This document shows positions 7,596 through 13,645 of a DNA stretch of 14,295 bases, one piece after another (the stretch's first letter is position 1; every line of letters starts with the position of its first letter). The position numbers and the translations under genes are program-made. The notes beneath the pieces are model-generated. The model worked only from the letters and a program-made list of their open reading frames with translations, ran no database searches and was not told the origin of the DNA. Source of the stretch: Terriglobia bacterium (lineage in GTDB: Bacteria; Acidobacteriota; Terriglobia; UBA7540); contig JASHTO010000586.1 of assembly GCA_030040515.1 (NCBI GenBank), positions 1 to 14,295 of the forward strand. The letters run 5' to 3'.

Positions 7596-8507
7596 GTGAG
7601 CGACCGCGTCTCAGTCCGCGTCCCCGCAACCTCCGCGAACCTCGGCTGCCTTTTCGATTGCGGCGCAATCGCCGTGAGCCTTTACCTCGACGTTCATGTC
7701 ACACCGCGCGCGGACGAGGAAATCACCGTGCGCTATCAGGGCGTCAATCCCGAACGCGTGCCCGCCGGGGCGGACAATCTCATCGCCCGGATCATCCGCG
7801 AGACGCTCGGCCAGTGGGGGAATCCACGAGGATTCGACTTGGAAATCTCCAATCAGATTCCCGTGGGTGCAGGGTTGGGTTCGAGCGCCGCGGCGATTGT
7901 GAGCGCTCTGGTAGCCAGCCACCGGCTTGCCGGACGCGCGCTGTTCGACGAGGAAATCGTGACCCTTGCCACCCGTCGTGAGGGCCATCCCGACAACGTG
8001 GCGGCGGCGTGGCACGGGGGATTTACCGTGGCGATGGAGGATGCCGGACGAATTCTCAGCTATTCCTGCCCCCTCCCCGAACCCCTGGGGCTGGCCCTGG
8101 TGACCCCGGATTACGCATTGCCCACCGCCGAAGCCCGCAAAGTTTTGCCGGAGAATTATTCGCGGCGCGATGCGGTCCACAATTTGCAGCGCGCTGTGGT
8201 GTTGACGGCGCAATTGTTTTCCGGCGCCGCGGAAATCCACCGCGGATTCTTCGACGACCGCTGGCATCAGCCGTTCCGCGCCCACCTGATGCCCGGCCTG
8301 CCGGAGGTGCTGGCCCTGCACCACCCGGATTTGCTGGGCATCTGCCTGAGCGGTGCGGGACCATCCATCTTGGCCTTCACACTCGGCGATGCATCCGCCC
8401 TTGCCGGGCTCATCCAGAAAACTCTGGCTGAAAAGCACGTAAACTCCCGCGTGCATCAGGTCGCTCCCGATAATCGTGGCGCCAAGGGCTGGATTTTGCC
8501 TGATTGA
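7596..8507 (+). CDS. thrB: Homoserine kinase (GHMP family)
   Basis: A 303-aa cytoplasmic kinase that phosphorylates L-homoserine with ATP, giving the O-phosphohomoserine used by ThrC next door. The conserved N-terminal VPATSANLG lies at residues 9-17, and the GHMP ATP-binding loop PVGAGLGSSAAA at 89-100. The late GICLSGAGPSIL is the third GHMP motif. GTG 7596 is chosen because AAGGTGA (7581-7587) sits 8 nt upstream and the protein then begins just before the first conserved motif. A frame open from ATG 7536 or GTG 7584 would add an unconserved Arg-rich leader that overlaps the GC-rich stem-loop. It is probably co-transcribed with thrC under the same SAM riboswitch. Confidence 0.93.
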   Translation: MSDRVSVRVPATSANLGCLFDCGAIAVSLYLDVHVTPRADEEITVRYQGVNPERVPAGADNLIARIIRETLGQWGNPRGFDLEISNQIPVGAGLGSSAAAIVSALVASHRLAGRALFDEEIVTLATRREGHPDNVAAAWHGGFTVAMEDAGRILSYSCPLPEPLGLALVTPDYALPTAEARKVLPENYSRRDAVHNLQRAVVLTAQLFSGAAEIHRGFFDDRWHQPFRAHLMPGLPEVLALHHPDLLGICLSGAGPSILAFTLGDASALAGLIQKTLAEKHVNSRVHQVAPDNRGAKGWILPD

Positions 8508-8511
8508 ACTG

Positions 8512-8578
8512 TCGCCGGTCGCAGCGGCGATCCCACCTGAGTGGCAGCGACATGGACGCTTACAGAGCGCCGCTCCAG
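8512..8578. repeat. Degenerate REPIN-like palindromic element behind thrB
   Basis: A run of small hairpins: TCGCCG/CGGCGA (8512-8517/8525-8530), CCAC/GTGG around CTGA (8533-8544), and GACGCT/AGCGCC with one mismatch (8555-8560/8566-8571). The outer parts AGCGGCG and CGCCGCT are inverted. The right arm at 8555-8578 matches 9888-9911 at 20 of 24 positions, which links it to the element beside glmM. It fills most of the gap between thrB and the next gene, as REP-type elements usually do. Confidence 0.65.
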
Positions 8579-8626
8579 CACTCAAACTGCAGCACTCAAA
8601 TTGTGGCCTTCGCGCGGGATTCCGGC

Positions 8627-8632
8627 TAGAAT
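8627..8632 (+). promoter_or_regulatory. Candidate -10 box (TAGAAT) of the 90-aa Cys-rich protein gene
   Basis: TAGAAT matches TATAAT at 5 of 6 positions and ends 8 nt before ATG 8641, so transcription would begin at or within a base or two of the start codon. No good -35 box is found, and no ribosome site lies between the box and the ATG. Confidence 0.45.
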
Positions 8633-8640
8633 ACGGCGTC

Positions 8641-8913
8641 ATGGACGAACGCGACTTTTTCGACGAGAACGAAACCCGCAAGCCTGCCAGTCTCAACTGC
8701 GCCTATTGCAAGCAAACAGACACCTACGAAATCCGCTGGCTGGTGCGAACCAAGAAGAAAGCGCTGCGCAGTGGTGCAGATGAACGCGACCGCGCGAAAT
8801 TTGCCAAGGCGCAGTCTTACATGCTTCGCCGCGACGATTTCATGCAGTGCAAGAATCCGCGCTGCCGAAAGAAATTCGAAATCTCCGGCGTGCAATCGGT
8901 GGTGTTCTGCTAA
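8641..8913 (+). CDS. Small conserved-type Cys-rich protein, probable zinc ribbon
   Basis: A 90-aa cytoplasmic protein I do not recognise by name. It has CAYC (C20, C23) near the start, a basic helical middle (residues 35-66, rich in Lys, Arg and Asp), CKNPRC (C70, C75) and a final C90. Two cysteine pairs at this spacing suggest one zinc-ribbon or treble-clef site split by an inserted helix, hence nucleic-acid or protein binding; this is inference. Start ATG 8641 is supported by TAGAAT eight nt upstream and by loss of sensible sequence further up: a frame open from 8476 would run back into thrB and the palindromic element. It stands alone on the + strand and converges on the secreted VirB10-like gene, with 25 bp between the two stops. 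Confidence 0.75.
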   Translation: MDERDFFDENETRKPASLNCAYCKQTDTYEIRWLVRTKKKALRSGADERDRAKFAKAQSYMLRRDDFMQCKNPRCRKKFEISGVQSVVFC

Positions 8914-8915
8914 AC

Positions 8916-8929
8916 CGCGCTCTGGCGCG
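8916..8929. terminator. Possible weak terminator hairpin between convergent genes
   Basis: CGCGC (8916-8920) and GCGCG (8925-8929) make a five-pair stem with a TCTG loop in the 25-bp gap between two convergent stop codons. There is no T-run on the + strand and only GTTTA on the - strand. Position supports a shared terminator; structure alone is weak. Confidence 0.3.
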
Positions 8930-8938
8930 CAGACGAAA

Positions 8939-9727
8939 TCAGAGTCCTGGACCCAGCGGGGGGTGCGTCATGTTCGGACCCTCGTCGTAAGGGGAGCGCG
9001 GCTGCACCTCCCAGGAGCTGAAATTCAGTGGCTGGGTCAGTTTCAATTCCAGGCTCGTGCCGTGGGGCAACACGGCATCCTTGCCGCGCGAAGCCAGAAC
9101 CCAAATCAAACCCGCCGCTGCACCCGCTCCCAGGCCGATGCCGGCTCCCTCACCCGGGGCGCCTTTCTCGAGTCCAATAATCGTTCCCATTTCGCCGCCC
9201 GAAGCCGTGGTGGTAATAACCTTTCCGGCGTCTTCCCCTTTGCTGCTCTGGCCCTCGATCTGCCCCTCGTCGGGCTTGTATTCTTCACCGCCCGTCGTCC
9301 CGAAACCTGAAAGCACGGCGCGCAACTGCACGGTGGTGCCGTTGGGCAGGACCATTTCGTCAAAGCGCAGACCAATCTGAGCCTTCCCCTTCACATGTCC
9401 CGGCCGCACCACCTGGGTAATCGTTCCGCGCACCGAGCTGCCCTTGGGAATGATGATGCGATTCGCGACGGTGATCGGGTAGATAGACTCACAATAGAAA
9501 GCTGCGCCCACGTAGGCTGATTTGGTGTTGATGGGCGTTAGCAGCATGATGGGAATCGTGGTCTCTGCGGGGACGATGATTCGCCCGTCGTCCGCCGGAA
9601 CCTGCGGGGCCGCAGGCGCACGAGGTGTGGGGCTCTGCGCCGAGGAATTCGCCGCATTGGCGGGCGTCTGCGCAAAGCTCGGCACCGTCATCGCCAGCAT
9701 TAAGAGCGAAAGGATGAGTGATTTCAT
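8939..9727 (-). CDS. Secreted VirB10/TrbI-like protein
   Basis: A 262-aa exported protein. Residues 1-19 form a clean signal peptide (MKSLILSLLMLAMTVPSFA|Q), then an Ala/Pro/Ser linker to about residue 45. Residues 50-140 (IIVPAETTIPIMLLTPINT, NRIIIPKGSSVRGTITQV, GLRFDEMVLPNGT) resemble the beta-barrel repeat of VirB10/TrbI of type IV secretion. Residues 193-213 form a Gly/Ala-rich, glycine-zipper-like hydrophobic segment. GTSLELKLTQPLNF near 223-236 matches the closing strand of that fold. No other type IV secretion gene is nearby, and stand-alone proteins of this type seem common in Acidobacteriota, so a cell-envelope role is likelier than DNA transfer. ATG 9727 has GGAAGGTGG just upstream. 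It lies downstream of glmM but is separated from it by 178 bp with its own candidate promoter. Confidence 0.7.
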   Translation of the reverse strand: MKSLILSLLMLAMTVPSFAQTPANAANSSAQSPTPRAPAAPQVPADDGRIIVPAETTIPIMLLTPINTKSAYVGAAFYCESIYPITVANRIIIPKGSSVRGTITQVVRPGHVKGKAQIGLRFDEMVLPNGTTVQLRAVLSGFGTTGGEEYKPDEGQIEGQSSKGEDAGKVITTTASGGEMGTIIGLEKGAPGEGAGIGLGAGAAAGLIWVLASRGKDAVLPHGTSLELKLTQPLNFSSWEVQPRSPYDEGPNMTHPPLGPGL

Positions 9728-9793
9728 GGTCCACCTTCCTTGCGTTCGCCTGGCCGCTTACTGCCGGTTAACGGATTGCCCATCTCAAGCGTG

Positions 9794-9802
9794 AGTTTAG
9801 CA
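9794..9802 (-). promoter_or_regulatory. Candidate extended -10 promoter of the VirB10-like gene
   Basis: Reading the - strand, TGC then TAAACT forms an extended -10 (TGN plus 4 of 6 matches). The -35 region is poor (TTTCTT at a 17-bp spacing). The implied leader is about 60 nt and contains the strong GGAAGGTGG ribosome site. Confidence 0.35.
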
Positions 9803-9846
9803 GAGACCAATGTGCAAAGAAACATCCGGGCTCCGCCGGGAGAGCC

Positions 9847-9910
9847 TGTAGCGGCGGTCTATCGACCGCCGACTATTAACCGCCGCCGACGCTCATAGAG
9901 CGCCGCTACA
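9847..9910. repeat. REPIN-like element: two inverted hairpins with TGTAGCGGCG ends
   Basis: The outer arms 9847-9862 and 9895-9910 are inverted repeats matching at 15 of 16 positions (TGTAGCGGCGGTCTAT and the complement of ATAGAGCGCCGCTACA). Each arm belongs to its own hairpin. On the left, CGGCGGTC/GACCGCCG (9852-9859/9864-9871) has eight perfect pairs. On the right, CGACGCTC/GAGCGCCG (9887-9894/9898-9905) has seven of eight. This two-hairpin inverted layout is that of a REPIN. The right arm is shared with the element at 8512-8578. It covers the last codons and stop of glmM. Confidence 0.8.
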
Positions 9911-11261
9911 AATCGGCTCCGATCGCCGCCTTGATTGCGCCGGCGATGCCGGCGGTGTGCTTTTCGACAGCCGCGGCGTGCGCGCCCTCCACCATGACAC
10001 GCGCCAGGGTTTCCGTGCCCGAATAGCGCACCACCACGCGTCCCTGCTTACCCATCTCCTGCGAGCATTCGGCGATGGCCCGCGCCACGGAGGGAATCGA
10101 CTCCAGCGGCGGCTTTTCGCGCACGCGCACATTGCGAATTAATTGCGGAAACGGCTGATAGCCGTGCAATAACTCGTCGAAAGATTTGCCCGCACCGGCG
10201 ATCAGTCCCAGAACTTCCAGCAGAGTAATCATGCCGTCGCCCGCAAGTGAAAGGTCCGAGAAAATAATATGCCCGGAGGGCTCGCCCCCGAGCGAAATCC
10301 CCGACCGGAGCATTTCCTCCAGCACATACTTGTCGCCCACGGCCGTGCGCTTCAGGCCGATTCCATGATTTGCCAAAGCCAATTCCAGCGCGAGGTTGGT
10401 CATCAGCGTTCCCACTACGGCGCCGCCCTTCAGCATGCCCTGCCGCGCAAGATAGGGAGCGAGCGCGTAGAAAACGTGGTCACCATCAGCCAGACGGCCC
10501 GCGCGCGTCGCAAAGATGGCGCGATCTGCGTCGCCGTCAAAGGCTACCCCCAGGTCTGCGCCGGCCGCGCGCGTGGCCTCCGCCATTGCCTTCGGGTGCA
10601 GCGACCCGCAATGCAGATTGATGTTCCGCCCATCGGGCTCGGCGTTCAGAATTTTCGCCGCGATTCCCAACCGCCCCAGCAGCATGGGCGCCACGCGGCT
10701 GGCCGCGCCGTTGGCGCAATCAACGACTAAGCGAAAGCGCGAAACACTGCGCCCTGGCGGAACCAGGCTCGCCAGGTGCTCGACGTACCCTTCCACCCAG
10801 CCGGGAGCAGCGGCCGCGCCATTTTCGGCAGGGCCAGGCAAATCCGGAAGGATCTTCATCAGGGACTCCACTTCCAGCTCCTGCGCCTCCATCAGCTTGG
10901 TTCCGGAGGGCGAAAAAACTTTGATGCCGTTGTCCTGATAAGGATTGTGCGAGGCGGAAACCATTACGCCAGCGGAAAGCTCGTGTCGGCGCGTCAGGAA
11001 GGCCACGCCCGGCGTGGTGATGATCCCCGCGTCAACCACCTGCGCGCCGCTTCCGGCGAGGCCGCTTGATAGCGCGCGTGACAGCCATTCGTTGGATTCA
11101 CGCGTGTCCTTCCCCAGAACCACGCGAACCGGCCGCGAAGAATTTCCCAGCACGGTGCCGAGCGCGGTTCCGATCTTGAGAACTGTTGCCGGGTCAAGGG
11201 GGTATTGCCCCGCCACACCGCGAATGCCGTCTGTGCCGAAGAGTTCAGGTTTGGTCGCCAT
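9906..11261 (-). CDS. glmM: Phosphoglucosamine mutase
   Basis: A 451-aa cytoplasmic enzyme turning glucosamine-6-phosphate into glucosamine-1-phosphate, on the route to UDP-GlcNAc for peptidoglycan and lipopolysaccharide. All four sites of the alpha-D-phosphohexomutase family are visible. The catalytic phosphoserine S104 lies in SASHNP; the magnesium loop DGDADR at 242-247; the sugar-specificity loop GGEPSGH at 325-331 (the EPSGH form fits GlmM); the phosphate site RYSGTETLAR at 412-421. ATG 11261 (MATKPELFGTDGIRG) is preferred over ATG 11273, because the latter overlaps a TACAAT box that would be its own -10. No ribosome site precedes either. The TAG stop at 9906-9908 lies inside the arm of a REPIN-like element. 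mtaB ends 90 bp upstream. Confidence 0.95.
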   Translation of the reverse strand: MATKPELFGTDGIRGVAGQYPLDPATVLKIGTALGTVLGNSSRPVRVVLGKDTRESNEWLSRALSSGLAGSGAQVVDAGIITTPGVAFLTRRHELSAGVMVSASHNPYQDNGIKVFSPSGTKLMEAQELEVESLMKILPDLPGPAENGAAAAPGWVEGYVEHLASLVPPGRSVSRFRLVVDCANGAASRVAPMLLGRLGIAAKILNAEPDGRNINLHCGSLHPKAMAEATRAAGADLGVAFDGDADRAIFATRAGRLADGDHVFYALAPYLARQGMLKGGAVVGTLMTNLALELALANHGIGLKRTAVGDKYVLEEMLRSGISLGGEPSGHIIFSDLSLAGDGMITLLEVLGLIAGAGKSFDELLHGYQPFPQLIRNVRVREKPPLESIPSVARAIAECSQEMGKQGRVVVRYSGTETLARVMVEGAHAAAVEKHTAGIAGAIKAAIGADL

Positions 11262-11271
11262 GATTGATGTC

Positions 11272-11277
11272 ATTGTA
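11272..11277 (-). promoter_or_regulatory. Candidate -10 box (TACAAT) of glmM
   Basis: TACAAT on the - strand (5 of 6 consensus matches) ends 10 nt before ATG 11261, so the leader would be a few bases at most. The TTGACA just upstream is only 6 bp away and cannot act as its -35. No ribosome site is seen. Confidence 0.45.
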
Positions 11278-11351
11278 ACGCATTGTCAAAGCGCCGCCGA
11301 GCCGCATACCTGGTGGTTCTTAAGCTTGTTCTGTTCACATGACGGATTTGA

Positions 11352-12893
11352 TTATCGACAGGCAGTTCGCTGAACCTGCGAAGCGGGGTAACTTGACAGC
11401 CGATCTCCCGAGGTCAGCGCGTACCCAATTAACTTGCCGCCTGCGACTTGGCCAATTTGCACATCGATCAATCGGTTCGGTGCAAGGTCGCTTCCGGGAA
11501 GGGCGACTTTCAAGTAGTTGGTAGTGAGTGCCATTCGCGCGCCATCCTCGCTCTCGTCCATGGTGAGTGCGGGAAGGCAGCGTCCCGCCTGCGCGTTGAG
11601 AAACGCCTGACGCTTGGCGGCGATAACGGCGCGGACTTCCTGGCTGCGCTCGCGTGCCACTCGGCCGTTCACCTGGTCAGGAGCCGCAGCGGCAGGAGTT
11701 CCGGGGCGCGCCGAAAACGGGAAGATATGCAGGTAGGTGTAGGGCAGCGACTCGATGAACCGCAGGCTGGCGGTGTGGTCCTGGTCGGTTTCGCTGGGGA
11801 AGCCCACCATAACGTCCGCTCCAATTGCCGAATTGGGGAGTTGCTCGTGAATGGCCAGAACGCGGTCGGCGTATTGTCGAGTCCAATACCGCCGGTTCAT
11901 CAGGCGCAGGATGCGGTCGCAGCCGCTTTGCAACGGAACGTGAAAATGTTGCGCCAGGCGTGGCTCATTCGCGACAAGTCGAATCAATTCCGGACTGACA
12001 TCCATCGGCTCAATCGAGCTGATGCGCATCCGGGCGATGGAGGTTTCGCCCAGTATGCGCTCCACGATTCCCAGAAAACTGATGCGCCGGCCGAGGTCGC
12101 GGCCGTAGCCGCCCAGATTGATTCCGGAAAGCACCACTTCGTGATATCCGTCCGCTGCCAGCTTGCGCACCTGCTCGATAACCTTTTCCGGATCCAGGCT
12201 GCGGCTCTGCCCACGGACGGAAGGAATGACGCAGAATGAGCAGCGCGCATCGCATCCATCCTGGATTTTGAGCGTGGGGCGGGTACGGTCGTCGGCGAAG
12301 ACAGGGGCAAAATGGAACGCCTCCGTAATTTCGCCGACTAAAACCTGCGCGTGGGGAGGAGAAGCGGGTAATCCAGTGATCGGAGGGTTAGGTAAACGCC
12401 CTGCTTGCGTATTGCCTGTCGCCATGCCTTTCTGAGCATTCGCGAACCCATGAATTTGCACGAGCGGCGACAGAGGTGACACAGAATTCGTGCTCGAGCC
12501 CCCCCCGGCCGGCTGCTCATCTGATCTCCCGGTCACCCGTTCATCTGATTCACCAGAGGTCAGAATCCGGTCCACCAAATGCTTATGCGAATTGCCCACC
12601 ACCCACGCGACGCCGTCCAATTGTGCGATTTCCTGCGGCGCACGCTGGGCGTAGCAGCCCGTCACCAGGATTCGGCATTGGGGATTCCGCCGATGGATGC
12701 GGCGCACGATCTGGCGTACCTCGGCGTCGGCGGAGGCCGTCACTGTGCAGGTGTTAAGGACGGCGAAGGCGCTGCCTTCGATACTCGGGGCTTCCACAAG
12801 ACCCGCAGCAAGCAACTGCTGCTTCAGCGCTGCGCCGTCGGCCTGGCTGGCCCGGCAGCCGAAGTTGAGAATATGGAAGCTGGAAACACTCAT
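11352..12893 (-). CDS. mtaB: tRNA (N6-threonylcarbamoyladenosine(37)-C2)-methylthiotransferase MtaB
   Basis: A 513-aa radical-SAM enzyme that adds a methylthio group to t6A at position 37 of ANN-decoding tRNAs. The N-terminal domain holds its iron-sulfur cysteines C13, C49 and C80 (FGCRASQAD, VLNTCTVTASAD, LVTGCYAQR); TCTVT and the VVGNSHK block point to MtaB rather than MiaB or RimO. The radical-SAM motif is C214, C218 and C221 in DGCDARCSFC. A C-terminal TRAM domain covers about 440-500. Residues 114-184 are an extra low-complexity stretch between the two domains, making the protein about 70 aa longer than usual. ATG 12893 is chosen because the conserved domain begins there and TACAAT lies 6 nt upstream; a frame open to 13163 would read antisense through the zinc-ribbon gap and gene end. 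glmM follows on the same strand. Confidence 0.93.
   Translation of the reverse strand: MSVSSFHILNFGCRASQADGAALKQQLLAAGLVEAPSIEGSAFAVLNTCTVTASADAEVRQIVRRIHRRNPQCRILVTGCYAQRAPQEIAQLDGVAWVVGNSHKHLVDRILTSGESDERVTGRSDEQPAGGGSSTNSVSPLSPLVQIHGFANAQKGMATGNTQAGRLPNPPITGLPASPPHAQVLVGEITEAFHFAPVFADDRTRPTLKIQDGCDARCSFCVIPSVRGQSRSLDPEKVIEQVRKLAADGYHEVVLSGINLGGYGRDLGRRISFLGIVERILGETSIARMRISSIEPMDVSPELIRLVANEPRLAQHFHVPLQSGCDRILRLMNRRYWTRQYADRVLAIHEQLPNSAIGADVMVGFPSETDQDHTASLRFIESLPYTYLHIFPFSARPGTPAAAAPDQVNGRVARERSQEVRAVIAAKRQAFLNAQAGRCLPALTMDESEDGARMALTTNYLKVALPGSDLAPNRLIDVQIGQVAGGKLIGYALTSGDRLSSYPASQVQRTACR
12342..12554 (-). other. Low-complexity insert within mtaB (residues 114-184)
   Basis: The stretch is rich in Gly, Ser, Pro, Asn and Gln (SGESDERVTGRSDEQPAGGG and onward) and has no place in the MtaB fold. 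At the DNA level TCAGATGA occurs twice near 12517-12552 in a short imperfect repeat. It sits exactly at the boundary between the N-terminal methylthiotransferase domain and the radical-SAM domain, where a loop is tolerated, and it keeps the frame. Its origin is unknown. Confidence 0.6.
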
Positions 12894-12899
12894 TCGGAA

Positions 12900-12905
12900 A
12901 TTGTA
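12900..12905 (-). promoter_or_regulatory. Candidate -10 box (TACAAT) of mtaB
   Basis: TACAAT on the - strand ends 6 nt before ATG 12893, placing the expected transcription start on the A of the start codon. There is no ribosome site in TTCCGA between them, and no convincing -35. Confidence 0.5.
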
Positions 12906-12930
12906 GCTGAGCTTTCGCGGTTCGAGTAGA

Positions 12931-12966
12931 CACACTTCACCGCCGGGGTGCAAATGACGAAGTGTG
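12931..12966. other. Stem-loop between the zinc-ribbon gene and mtaB
   Basis: CACACTTC (12931-12938) and GAAGTGTG (12959-12966) are perfect inverted 8-mers around a 20-nt GC-rich loop. It lies just after the zinc-ribbon stop and before the mtaB -10. No T-run follows on the - strand. It may be a rho-independent-like end without U-tract or an operator; no more can be said. Confidence 0.4.
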
Positions 12967-12976
12967 AGTGGATAAG

Positions 12977-13276
12977 TTAAGCGGGTGCCGCAGCAGCCCT
13001 GCGCTGTTGAAAGCACTCCCGGCAGTACACCGGCCGACCCTGAGTCGGCTTGAATGGCACGGTGGTCTCCTTGCCACATTGCGAACACGTCGTGGTGGTT
13101 TCCACACGCTGGTAGCCCTGCCCGCTCATCATCTGACTTCGTTTTGACTTGCAGGGCTTGCATCGCTTGGGTTCATTCTTGAAACCCTTATCGGCAAAGA
13201 ACAGTTGTTCCCCTGCGGTGAAAACGAAATCCGCATTACAATCGATACACTTGAGGACCCTATCCCGGTATTCCAT
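12977..13276 (-). CDS. Double zinc-ribbon protein (zf-trcl-like plus CxxC-x17-CxxC-like)
   Basis: A 99-aa cytoplasmic protein with eight cysteines in four CxxC pairs. Residues 1-45 (LKCIDCNADFVFTAGEQLFF, then KRCKPCK: C10, C13, C39, C42) match the probable zinc-binding domain I know as PF13451. Residues 62-90 (TCSQCGKETTVPFKP, then VYCRECF: C64, C67, C85, C88) match the CxxC-x17-CxxC domain. The two often occur together, but function is not established; nucleic-acid or ribosome binding is a guess from the fold and from the neighbour rpsU. ATG 13276 has GAGGGAGTGAGG directly upstream. It follows rpsU by 107 bp on the same strand with no clear promoter between, so the two may form one transcript. 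Confidence 0.85.
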   Translation of the reverse strand: MEYRDRVLKCIDCNADFVFTAGEQLFFADKGFKNEPKRCKPCKSKRSQMMSGQGYQRVETTTTCSQCGKETTVPFKPTQGRPVYCRECFQQRRAAAAPA

Positions 13277-13383
13277 GCCTCACTCCCTCATGCGAACAGG
13301 GCCTCAATTGCGCAGATGTGAACAAGCAAGCAGGCAAGCGCGGGATCTCGCGCCGCCCGCTCCTTTGTTCAGCACACTTGCCG

Positions 13384-13581
13384 TCAGTCCTGTTCGTGTC
13401 TTGCCTTCTTACGAGCCCTTTTCCGTGCCAGTGCCGCCTTTACTCTTCGCTTCTCTCCCGGTTTCAGATAGAAGGAATGCTTTTTGATTTCTTTAATGAT
13501 GTCCTCTTGCTGAACCTTTCGCTTAAAGCGGCGCAGCGCGTTCTCCAAGGACTCTCCGTCCTGAAGCCTGACTTCAGCCAA
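13384..13581 (-). CDS. rpsU: 30S ribosomal protein S21
   Basis: A 65-aa basic protein of the small ribosomal subunit, near the mRNA 3'-end/anti-Shine-Dalgarno site. The sequence is near consensus for S21: EVRLQDGESLENALRRFKRK, then QQEDIIKEIKKHSFYLKPGEKRRVK and a Lys/Arg-rich tail. The start is TTG at 13581; no in-frame ATG fits, and GGGGGTG lies about 8 nt upstream. Promoter boxes are visible at 13646-13674, and a short hairpin begins close to the expected transcript start. It is divergent from atpF. A 5-bp GCGCG/CGCGC hairpin lies between it and the zinc-ribbon gene, without a T-run. Confidence 0.95.
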   Translation of the reverse strand: MAEVRLQDGESLENALRRFKRKVQQEDIIKEIKKHSFYLKPGEKRRVKAALARKRARKKARHEQD

Positions 13582-13619
13582 TCGATCAACACCCCCATTT
13601 CATTGAGGAAGATGAGAGC

Positions 13620-13639
13620 AAAAAACCTGTTGTGCAGGT
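13620..13639 (-). other. Stem-loop with T-run at the start of the rpsU leader
   Basis: On the - strand, ACCTG (13639-13635) pairs with CAGGT (13629-13625) around CACAA, and the run continues into TTTTTT. By position the expected +1 lies at the first base of the stem. Five pairs followed by six T's look like a very small attenuator, but the stem is short for terminating. Confidence 0.35.
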
Positions 13640-13645
13640 AGCAGG

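Noticed and set aside
6344..8696. Two - strand frames of about 360 codons opposite thrC and thrB
   Set aside because: Both are shadows of well-supported + strand genes; the second even crosses the thrB end and the palindromic element.
9831..9846. GGCTC/GAGCC hairpin just left of the REPIN-like element as a glmM terminator
   Set aside because: Five pairs, 8-nt loop and no T-run on the - strand; not enough to call a terminator.
11280..11290. TTGACA upstream of glmM as a -35 box
   Set aside because: It is only 6 bp from TACAAT, and no -10-like sequence lies 16-18 bp after it.
12894..13163. 90-residue N-terminal extension of mtaB
   Set aside because: The conserved MtaB domain starts at 12893, and the extension overlaps the end of the zinc-ribbon gene on the same strand in another frame.
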